Origin: Liopterus haemorrhoidalis
Taxonomy: Eukaryota; Arthropoda; Insecta; Coleoptera; Dytiscidae
Direction of reading: 5' to 3'
DNA: 64,000 nt
Assembly (NCBI GenBank): GCA_963971575.1
Contig: OZ020618.1
Location: 7,380,501-7,444,500, forward strand
Positions within the stretch are counted from its first letter, which is position 1. Each line of letters begins with the position of its first letter. The translations under genes and the position numbers were made by a program. The notes beneath the pieces were generated by a model. That model did no database searches, had not been told where the DNA came from, and worked only from the letters and a program-made list of their open reading frames with translations. Positions 46,615 through 56,600 of the stretch are shown here, piece by piece.

Positions 46615-47976
46615 TCGGTAAAAATTGTAGCCGAACGGCTAAACCTAGAGAGTTGAAATTTGGCATGCTTATACAACTCGTTGACCCGCACATAGGAAAA
46701 ATACCAAAACATCTAAAAAACATATCCCCCCTAAAAATATAAACAAATATGTGCTCATCGAAAAAAAAATATATTTTTTTTTAATTCTGAGTAGGGTATC
46801 AAATGAAAGCCCTTGGTACGTGAATTAACGATCAAATTTTTATTTTTCCAAAATAAATTATTTTGAAGCGATTTTTGCCAATATTGTGCAAAAAAAATTT
46901 TGTCCCACACCCTGTAGCCCAGATGGTTTAAACTAAAAATCTGAAAAAATTCTAAGTAATGTACATTGGTGTGAACCGGAATAGTTCAACAGGAATTTTT
47001 GATCAGATTATGTTTTTGGAAAAAAAAGCATTTTTTGTGTTTTTTTGCTAATAATGTTGACAACTTATAGTTATATAATACGCTAAACAGTAACGTGTTT
47101 CTTGGTGCTGTGGCTAAGATACTTGCGTTCTGTCCAAGAATTCGTAATCGGACTCATGTTCGAGTCCTACGTGAGGAGACAATATTATTTTTTATTTATT
47201 TTTTGCATTTTTATATTGTTTAAATTATTTTTTCAAAATTTTAATTATATTTTGGCAATTGTTGCATTTAATTTTTAATAGCGTAAATTTAATAACCAGT
47301 GGAAATTGTTGAAATTATAATTTAATTATATATTTGAATGTACACGAAATCAAAGGGGAGGAGCTATGACTAAAAACAACCAATGGAAGCCATAGGCGCA
47401 ATTTTCAAAATCTTAATGAACCTTGATATATAAAAAAAAAATACTGCACATCTTTAAAAACTTAAATAATGGTAATAGGCATTCGAATTAAAATTCATAA
47501 AAAAATATTTTGTCATAAAATTTGTTTTGGCACCCCAAATAATCATCATTTACTTACTAAATACCTGCAAAACCCTGAAATGTGTGAAAATTCACACTTC
47601 ACATCAATTTTTTACTTTTAAGCATTTTAATGTCTGTTTAATAAACGCATATTACATTGCTGTCAATCAACGGTTGTTATAAAAATGAAACCTCTATGTT
47701 CTACGGTAAAATAAACTCACAGTATAAGACAATAGTTTAACATCTAAATGCAAAGTGAAAGTGATACGGCCAATGTGTGCGTTTATACCAGCTTGTTTAG
47801 TGACCCGAGTCGCCAATTAATTAATATATTTTGTTTTATTTCAGATTAAAATCCAGGAACTCTGTCAGCGATGTGCAAAGGCCACCAAATCTGACATTGC
47901 ATATCCAATGTGCTGTACAAACGAAGATGGAGCATATGTTTGGTGTGACAAATACCTAAATTTTGGTTTACAGTGA
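43535..47976 (+). CDS. Predicted secreted six-cysteine peptide, two exons (unrecognised family)
   Basis: Exon 1 (43535-43678) ends at a GTAAGT donor in phase 0. Exon 2 (47845-47976) follows a TTTTGTTTTATTTCAG acceptor and runs to TGA. The joined product is 91 residues: a hydrophobic signal peptide at 1-26 (LYLHLLLQVLMVCVVILY, cleavage likely after TKA), then a mature part with cysteines at 45, 55, 58, 71, 72 and 82 (C-x9-C-x2-C-x12-CC-x9-C), enough for three disulfides, ending in FGLQ. Expected destination is the secretory pathway. Another acceptor (ATTGTTACAG at 43561) means the true exon 1 could begin at 43562 with its Met in an unseen upstream exon. I do not recognise the family; a neuropeptide-like or small effector role is only a guess. 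The intron holds hAT, Tc1-like and AGGGTTTTG elements. Confidence 0.7.
44089..45013 (+). mobile_element. hAT element CAGGGGTCGGCAACC with transposase remnant, 925 bp
   Basis: Ends CAGGGGTCGGCAACC and GGTTGCCTGCCCTTG; perfect 8-bp duplication GTCTAGGT at 44081-44088 and 45014-45021. Inside is the C-terminal end of a hAT transposase (dimerisation region) in broken frames: FGERFKEFRKYKATLAF, then LLTIFGSTYYCQQVCSHYEI, and after a frameshift near 44718 SNLTDLKLECCLKLKITEYS, ending at TAG 44822. It resembles ZBED/GTF2IRD2-type hAT transposases. It lies in the intron of the secreted-peptide gene and is inactive. Confidence 0.92.
45664..45906. mobile_element. hAT MITE CAGGGGTCGGCAACC, 243 bp
   Basis: Starts CAGGGGTCGGCAACC and ends TACCGACCCCTA. 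Flanks TCTTAAAC (45656-45663) and TCGTAAAC (45907-45914) form an 8-bp duplication with one mismatch. AGGGCGCATAAAAA repeats lie inside. Same terminal family as 44089..45013. Confidence 0.88.
46160..46510 (-). pseudogene. Tc1/mariner-superfamily transposase fragment
   Basis: Minus strand: NVNKIIFTDEVTFYVHGEVN with the first catalytic Asp, SQYCRP, and in another frame WAFFNIRGS then CPKISGFVRK. Typical central block of Tc-like transposases carrying VHGEVN. Broken by frameshifts; it is cut on the upstream side by AGGGTTTTG copy E. Confidence 0.85.
46526..47615 (+). mobile_element. AGGGTTTTG family, copy E, with tRNA-like insert
   Basis: Left end AGGGTTTTGTAGGTATGACC, expanded CTGT run near 46575, right end TACCTGCAAAACCCT (47562-47576) with the usual GTGTGAA..TTCACAC hairpin. 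The tRNA-like module is at 47092-47180. It lies in the intron of the secreted-peptide gene, 230 bp before exon 2. Confidence 0.89.
47092..47180 (+). ncRNA. tRNA-like module of copy E
   Basis: AACGTGTTTCTTGGTGCTGT, then GGCTAAGATACTTGCGTTCT: a convincing D-arm/box A. ATGTTCGAGTCCTACG is a canonical-looking box B. GGAGACAATATTATTTTTT with a T-run follows. This is the best preserved module of the five besides A. Confidence 0.62.
47845..47976 (+). CDS. Secreted peptide, exon 2 (cysteine-rich end)
   Basis: 44 codons including TGA: IKIQELCQRCAKATKSDIAY, PMCC, VWCDKYLNFGLQ. Strong pyrimidine-rich acceptor. Balanced composition compared with the AT-rich surroundings supports true coding. A possible poly(A) signal AATAAA lies near 48116. 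Confidence 0.72.
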   Translation: MKIQELCQRCAKATKSDIAYPMCCTNEDGAYVWCDKYLNFGLQ

Positions 47977-49126
47977 TTTTATTTTATAAATTTTCATCAC
48001 TTCACTCATCATAGCTCAAATTAAAATATTCTTTGGTTCAATATTAATCAAATTAAGTTATTATCGAACAAAATCGTATTTTAAAAAAATAACTAAAGAC
48101 TGTTGCATCATGGGAAATAAAATGGCAGCGATGTGACAGCTGATTTCATATTTAACATCAAAATTCTTATTAAAAATTAATGTTGACACAAAAGTTGACT
48201 ACAAAAAGGTTTGTGATAGTTTTGTTTCATTTTCTTCAAGTTTTTAAGAAAGTTATATCAAAAAGACCAATCTGAAAACATTTAACTATGCCAGTTTCAC
48301 ACTGGCGTTTTGTTTTGTGACACAGAAACAGCATAAAAATATTCCTTATTGTGTTGTAAATGAGTGCGCGTCTACCATTCCGTACTACTAGTATTCTATT
48401 CCCGCAATTGCGGTCAGCATTCTCGACGAAGAATATTTTTGTGTGTACTGCGTTTAGTTTTTGATGTCACACCTTCGTGCATAAGTAGCAGCATCGTCTA
48501 AGCTGATAAGAATGTAAACAAAACACAATCCTTATGTCTGCAGTGCATTCACTGCATTTTTTAGCAAAATATTAAACCAAAGAATCCAACTGAAACCCAA
48601 TATGTGATATTAAATCATCCCATTTACATAATTTAGTACTCTAAGAGTGTTGTGACTATATAAGGTCACTATATAAGACCATCTGTGTATATTTATGTAT
48701 ATATTTCAAGTTTAAATAATATAGAACGTATAGTGGAACTGTTTATTAAAAATATTTCATAATCAAATTAAATATAATAAAACAAAATTAAATTTCTAAA
48801 TAACAATAAGAATAAAATTTATTTTTATTTCAAATTAAAACATTTTGTAGACAATTCACAACCCTGTTTTTCAACTAATGGCACTGCATATCTGTAACAA
48901 ATAAAATTATAAAAATCGCGTAAAATTACTTTTTTCTACAGTATAGAAATTTTTTCGGTATGAAGGTTTTAATAAAATATAATGACAATCGTGTTAAGTA
49001 AAGAAGTTCCATATAGTTTTTATATTATTATTTATTTATATATAATCTATAATTTAAAAGCAAAATGTGTTTAAAAGCAAAAAATTAACCAGTTAAATTA
49101 AGCAGAAATTGTATAACCTCACTTTC
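47977..49126. other. 3' flank of the peptide gene and AT-rich DNA
   Basis: Probably the 3' UTR up to about 48140. The rest is unrecognised; TTTCACACTGGCGTTTTGTT at 48295 looks like a MITE end without a visible partner. Confidence 0.4.
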
Positions 49127-49430
49127 TGCACGGGTGTGAACAACTTCGGGTGTCCCGCAGGGATCAAACCTGGGACCTTTGCTATTTATAATTTATATAA
49201 ATGACATAGTTAACTGCTTCAAGTATTCCCAAATACTACTCTACTCGGTTGATTCAATCATATTCTCAAACATTTCTTCATTTTCTGACTGTCACCTTCT
49301 ACAAGATAATCTAAACCGTTTTCATAACTACTGTCTGTCCAATAAAAATTAAGATGCCTGTCTTTGCCCTCTTCTTAAATGACAGCCAGAAACACTACAA
49401 TTTGTTCGGCTTTTATAGTTTATCACACCT
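49127..49430 (+). pseudogene. LINE reverse transcriptase fragment with damaged active site
   Basis: SGVPQGSNLGPLLFIIYIND is a standard non-LTR reverse transcriptase block. The following catalytic loop reads LLYSVDSIIF where YADD is expected, then DCHLLQDNLNRFHNYCLSNK before stops. Catalytically dead relic, truncated on both sides. Confidence 0.9.
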
Positions 49431-49657
49431 ACTGACGACATTGTAACAAAAATTTAACACCAAAATGTATGTAATAAATTCAAACTGTACTACAGTATTT
49501 GGTACACTACTTTGGATACCAGTCAGCGTATTCGAAGGTTCCACTTCTCAATAATATCTAATAGCGTTCCTTGCTGTGAACGGTTCCATCCTATCTGTTA
49601 AGAAGTCAATTGAACTCACTGTATCTCTGGACACTGTATATTTAAGAATAAACATAA

Positions 49658-50224
49658 TGGCCCGGTTACCCAATGCCAGTAACTTGTGCAAGTACTGGCA
49701 CAAGTACTTGTGCCATTAATTGCACAAATCGTAGTCATTTACACGTATGCCAGTAAATTATTTAAGTAACCTTGCAAAGAACCCGAAATACACTGCAAAA
49801 TGTAAATGCTTCCAATTATTTTTGGTGCGTAAAACACTCTTTATAACGCGCCAATTTTCGATGTTTAACCTTATTTTATGTTGCATACGTCTTTTACACC
49901 CGTAAACAAAAATTAATCTCCACCAAAAACTATTTATAAAATCAAATATACTCGTGGTGTCCTCAGACCACTTTGTTATAAACATTTTAAGTATATTTAA
50001 GGTTTTTGTATCAGCCAGAACAAATCAGCTGTTCATGGCGGTCATTTTTAATAGTCACTTGCACGGCTACTTGTGCCAGTAAATAGGAACGGCTTCTATC
50101 CACTTGACTTGCATGAGATACTTGTGCAAGTACTGGCACCAGTACTGAATGTACGTCTACACGATGCCAGTGACTTGTGCAAGTTCTTACTTGTACAAGT
50201 TACTTGCATCGTGTAACCGAGCCA
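49658..50224. mobile_element. PIF/Harbinger-like MITE, 567 bp, TSD TAA
   Basis: Ends TGGCCCGGTTACCCAATGCC and GCATCGTGTAACCGAGCCA, flanked by TAA (49655-49657, 50225-50227). Multiple ACTTGTGCAAGTACTGGCAC repeats lie near both ends. Non-coding. Confidence 0.86.
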
Positions 50225-50548
50225 TAATATTAAATCAGTCTTGATAGTCGCGATGGCTAACTAGTCGCTGCGGCTACCACGACCGGTCACGCGAATTATT
50301 TTTTTATTGTTTAATTGCTTTTAAATTATAGATTGATTAAATATATTTTGTAAAAGTTATATATTATAGAAAGAGCATATGTCCGACGTAAATTGTGATC
50401 AGTCGCATCGATTTGAATCACAATATTTCCACATTGTATATAATGTAATAATAGAATTATAGTATAAGTATGTTTGCTTGGGCTGTGAAATGTGTTATTT
50501 AATTAATTTTGTACTCTATAACTAATAAAATATTATTAAAATTATTAC

Positions 50549-50697
50549 TTATTTTGTTGTATTAATTTGTTGTTTCACCATATTGAAATACTTCATATCA
50601 TCTTCACTGATTGATGGTTTGGCTTCTTTAGCTGCTGCGGTGAAATCTTGCATTGTTACTATAACCATTTCAGGTGATAATTCTTCTTCAATTTCAT
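50549..50697 (-). CDS. PEX6: PEX6 exon 8 (C-terminus)
   Basis: Residues 766-814 and [41 protein letters not shown]. Acceptor ATGTTTTTAG. It is separated from exon 7 by a 3.0-kb intron full of repeats. Confidence 0.9.
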
Positions 50698-53600
50698 CTA
50701 AAAACATAAAATTAATTCGCTAATAGGTTCTTAAATTACACATTTGGTAGAGTTTCACTAATTTTCGTATTAATGCCGACTGAAGTTTTTGCATAAACTA
50801 TTTTTAAAGCGTTACAAAAGTAAAACTGCAACTATTCAATATATTAAAATAAATTCAATAGTTACATATGCAGTCAAAACATGGACAATAAAAACTGAAT
50901 GGAAACAGAAATTTTTTTTTTTTGTATTTTTTTGCCCAGACTTTCGTCACACGCCATAGCTATTTGTAATTTGATGAAATAATATTTTTAGGAGAGAGTG
51001 AAAGGATCTGTGAATTTGCTAGTGAGGGCCGTCACAGCGGGAGTACGTCAGACGTGGGAGTGGGCCCATGGTAGGGTCACACATTAGAGTCGGGCAGTTA
51101 GTAATAGTCCGAGAGCTAGCAACGTTTTCGAGAAAGAATTTTAGGTCAGCTGGTTTTTCGATATTTCCCTTTCTTATTGAAGTTAGGTAGGGATGCGGTA
51201 CGTCTAGCACCTGGGAGCGGTTGCGTTTACCTGTGCGCATCTCGCCTGTACAGGTGGATATTTTGAAATCATTTTAAGACATTTTTTTTTTTTTATATTT
51301 AATTTTCTATGTCTTTTTAGCATTATAAATTTATAGTTGCCAGACAGTTTCGTTGTTGCTAACATTGCGCTAGATCTAATTTAAGTAATTAAAAAATAAT
51401 AATTTTCAAACCATTTTAGTATAGCTGTAATTTTAATATGATATAGTTCTGTAATCGAAGAATACAATATTAATTTGCCAGACGGAAATTCCGTTGTTTA
51501 ACTAGTAACCAGACCAATTTAAGTCCCGGGGAGAATAGGTGAGTTAGAAGAGTGTGGCAGCTTATTCGTTGGTTGCGTGAGAGAGATAGCTGCAACAGAG
51601 GGCGTTAGAGAGAGACAGGTTATATAGGTTAGAATTTCATAAAAAAATAGAGCAGAATAATAATTAAAGTAAAATGAGATGAGAACAACTGATAAAAAAT
51701 ATTATTAGCAAAATAAAACAAATCATTTATTTTAAATATGTAGGAAATGAAACATAAAATGTAATTCAGTATTTTTATTGAATAATACTGTCACAATAAA
51801 ATGTCAGTATTATCGTCACTGCTATCATCGTTATCACTCCTTATATCATTATTATTATTGTATTCACATGTATCGTCAATTTCTAGGACATGAGTATCAA
51901 TAAAAAAATTTAAAAAAAAATATATATTATTATTTTACCACTTTTGTCTGAACAAAAAACACATTTTTCTTTTTCCTCACTCATCACGATAAAATTTTGC
52001 TTTATTTTATTTTATAAAAACAAGCAAACATAAACGCTCATGTGGTAGACGGCAACTTAAAAAATAGCAGCTGTGATTGTTTTACTGTTATCTCTTCTAA
52101 TTCACCTATTCTCCCCGGGACTTCAATAGGTCTGGTTCCAAGTTAAACAACGGAATTTCCGTCTGGCAAATTAATATTGTATTCTTTGATTACAGAACTA
52201 CATATATCCTATTAAAATTACAGCTATACTAAAATGGTTTGAAAAATATTATTTTTTAAATACTTAAATTAGATCTGGCGCAATGTTAGCAACAACGAAA
52301 CTGTCTGGTAACTCTAAATTTATAATGCTAAAAAGACATAGAAAATTATATATAAAAAAAAAAATGTCTTAAAATGATTTCAAAATATCTGCCGAGATGC
52401 GCACAGATAAACGCAACCGCTCCCAGGTGCCAGACGTACCGCATCCCTACCTAACTTCAATAAGAAAGAGAAATATCGAAAAACCAGCCGACCTATAATA
52501 AACTTTTTTGTGACGTTGCTAGCTCTTAGACTATAATGCCTACCTACCCTCGGCTGTGCGAAATCACTGAGCTTTTTATAATATTATATTACTGTTTAAG
52601 ATGTATTCTTTAATTGCGTCGAATATTTCGCTTTTATTTATTATTAATATAGATTCTGTATTAGTGGGAAGTGCAATATTATTTTGTAATAGTTTATTAT
52701 AAAGAATTATTCTGAATCTTTCATGAGTTTTACATTCTAAGAATACGTGTTGTAGATCACCGATAGAGATATTGTCGCAACTGCAATAGGGGTTATCTTT
52801 TAGTTTTATTTTATATAGATACTCTGGGGTTCTCACATGTCCCAATCTTAACCTTGAGCTCGTTGTTGTAAACGTTGGGAGCGTTATATTTATTAAACCA
52901 GGGTTTATTATTGATCATCGGGTCATAATTACATATCGAAGGTCTTTAGTGGATTGACTGTATTCTTGTTGCCATAAGAAACAGAAATATACTGCCAAAA
53001 CGTGGACAATAGTGGGTCTATTGCCACATTCTACGAATACCCTTTACTCCCGCGATACGAATTTTAGAATTCAAGAAATCCAATTATAGTGCGTTCGAAG
53101 GTGAGTTTGCAGTATAGCTCTTATGACAAATGGGAGCGGTGTTGCCAAATGTTGTAAAAGTGTCAAATGTGTCAATTATAATAATATGAAAAACTCATAT
53201 GATTTACAAAAATCAACTCATATAAAACTCAAAATAACATTCAACAAAAACAAATGGCCATTTGTAGAATACTGCGTCTTCACAGATCAGCGCGTTTTAG
53301 AGCTGGCAACGTCGACAAATAAGAAAAGGATAGCGTCATTATGTAAACCTATTAGAGAGTATGAAAAAGAACTACTCCATATGCCCTGTACTGCAAACTC
53401 ACCTTTGAACGCAGTATAGTAAAATTTTTTCGCTCAATGATACATTTTACGGTATAAAGAAGAAAAGGCAAACGAAGCGAGATTATTTACAATTCCTGCT
53501 TTCCAAATTATTTTAGGGAAAAACTGCAAGAGATAAAATTTATTTAGAGTTTAAAATTCTACATGATAAGTAAACTATCGTCCAACTACTTTTCAGTGCA

Positions 53601-56600
53601 GAAATTTTGCATTTTTTACCAGAATCTGTTCTTTTGGAATTAAATAGGTGTCGAAAACAGAAATTTTTGTTTTCTGGATACAATGGTCAACCAATCGAAC
53701 ATGGTAATTTTTATCCCGTGAATACTATTTAAAATAACGTACCTTTTTCAATTTCTGTTATCGTTTTTCTAACAGCAGAAAACCAAGCATTTGAACAAAC
53801 GGCATATAGATCAGCGCCAGTTACATTTGGAGGTAGTAAGGATGCTATTTTTTCTAAATTAACGTCTTTGTTTAAGGTGAATCTGTAATTTAACAAATTA
53901 AAAACCGAATTGAAGAAGACAACAGTACTTACTTTCTAGTTAAAGCTTTTAGTACACCAAATTTGGAGCTAGTATCATTACAGGCACCAACAAAAAGAAG
54001 TTTATCAAAACGACCAGGTCGTAGAAGAGCTGGGTCTAAAAGATCTGGTCTGTTGGTGGCACCTAAAAATTTACTATTGAATAAACTGTTGGCTAATTGA
54101 TAAATGTAAGTCAAGTTAAATCGGGAAGCATCTGTATTTCTGTAAAAATCCTTACCAATAACAAATACGGTTTTAGTTTCATCGTTCAGTCCATCCATTT
54201 CTGACAAAAGTTGGGATACAACTCTATCCATAACACCACCAGAATCTCCAGAAATACCACGATTTGGTGCTAAAGAATCCAGTTCATCAAAAAATATAAT
54301 ACAAGGTGAAGCTTCGCGAGCTCTTTCAAACACTGCAATATTATTTTAGTCAGAAACATTTTATATGTAATTATTAGACATTAAGGCCCAGTCTTTCCAA
54401 CTTCAGGTAAAACTCTAGGTAACTATCTGATAGATAAGGTTATGTGATACTTTCTGTGCTGAATAAATGTTATCCTATGTTTCATTACAAATTTATCTGT
54501 TGGATAGTTATCTAATGGATAATGAGACTGAGGTATTGAATTCACTGATTGGAATTGAGTTTTATCCAGCAGATGAAGTTCCAGATAACCTTATCTGGCA
54601 GATAGTTACCTCGTGGTTTACCTGACGGGCCTAAATCGTAGATTCATTTTCAACAATTTATTATAATCAGCAAAATGTGCATGCGCATTTTAATTCACTC
54701 CTGCAAATTTTACGAGGTTGATAGTATAAAATCGTTGAAAATGACTACGAATAGCTCAATAACTACCTTGGCGGACGTTTTGTTCCGATTGTCCAACATA
54801 CATGTTCAATAGTTCTGGTCCTTTAACGGAAAGGAAACAAAGGCCACACTCTGTAGCTACTGCTTTTGCTATGAGTGTTTTACCAGTTCCAGGTGGGCCG
54901 TAGAGTAATATACCTGATCTTTTAAGTCCTATTGTTTTTAAAAGTTGTGGGTGTTGAAGTGGTAAGTTTATTGTGCGCATTATTTCATGTTTTAGGTCTT
55001 GTAGGCCTCCTACATCTGACCATAACACCTTAGGCACCTTTGGAGCACCTAGACTTGTACTGTATGATGTCTGCATTAGATCTGTAACAATATTTTTAAA
55101 ACAAAATATGTTAACAAGCATTGAAGTATTTGAACCGATATTAATCGGATATTAATATTAATCGACAGGACTACACATTATATTGATATGAATCCCATAA
55201 AATACCTATGGGACATACTAAAGAGGTGTATCAGAAGTCGTAATCAGCCTTCAGTTACTATGCAAGAGCTTTGAATTGCTGTAAAAGAAGAATGTAAGAA
55301 AATTCCACAATTCAGATGCCCCGGAGAGGTATTTATTTATTTATTTTAAATTATAAATAGGACAAACCCGAAAATAATTACTACAAATGATTAAAATTAA
55401 AGATTATACATAACATTAAGACATACATAATAAATTGATATTTTTTTCATGGATTAAACCGTGTAAAAAATACAATTAGTTTAAAGAAAGAAGTTTGAAC
55501 GAAAATTTAAATGTGTAACTATAAAATATTTAAAGATACTTGTTTAAGAAGTGCTTATGTAAGTGAGATTTGAAAAATGTAACATTATTGTTTCATTAAT
55601 ATATCAAGATCAAGATCAAATTCAGCTGTATTATACGAGATAATTAAACGATGATTCATCATTGAATTAGTTCGAGTAAAGTTCTGGTGCAATCATTTAT
55701 AATTTATAAGTTCTTACTGGGCACGGTAATATATCTTCTAATCAGCGTCAGCGCTAGACTTTTTGCCGCCAGAGGCAAGATGCCGCCCCAGTGATGTAAT
55801 AGTAATCATATGATAGTAACGCTTTCAGCCGCCCCCTTAAATTTACCGCTACAGGCGGGTGCCTGCTTCGCCTATGCCTAACGCCGGCGCTGCTTCTAAT
55901 GATTCTTTCTAGAAGGTCGTACCGTCTAGAATTTTCTATACCGTTTAAAATTTTCTGCAATCTCTAATATATTACCATTAATACATATCAGAAATAGCCA
56001 GAGCTGTAGGAACGGGTTGGCATTAGGGCACTTGCCAGGGGCGCAAGGTTTGATGAGAGGCGCCATAGTGTATACTCGGTCATTTTAAATTATGATTACA
56101 ATATTGATAATAATGTTCTCTCAAGAGTAACCGAAATTAAAGATTTAGGTGTCATTTTCGATTCTAAACTAACATTCGATCCTCACATTAGTTACATTTG
56201 TGCCAAATCTTTAAGAATGTTAGGCTTTATAACCCGAACTACTAAGGATTTCCGCTCTGCACAACCTATTAAATCTCTTTATTACTATGTTTGAATTATT
56301 GTTCTGTTATATGGAATCCACTCTACGACAAATATGTTAACAAACTTGAGTACATTCAAAAGAAAGCGCTAAAATATATCTGCTATAAAAATTATAATAG
56401 ACTAACTGATTATAACGAAACACTGCTCGAACTTGACATGTTGTCATTAAAAGACCGTAGATCGTTATCTGATGTACTAGTATTGTATAAAATAATGAAT
56501 AATATGTACAATTCCACTGAACTAGTATCTTTGTTTAAGCTACGCGTTCCATCGTATAATATAAAAAATCGACATTTATTTTGTAGTATTAAATCTAACA

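Noticed and set aside
53123..53419. 98-codon plus-strand frame in a PEX6 intron
   Set aside because: It lies inside and ends in the right inverted repeat of a MITE (53089-53414).
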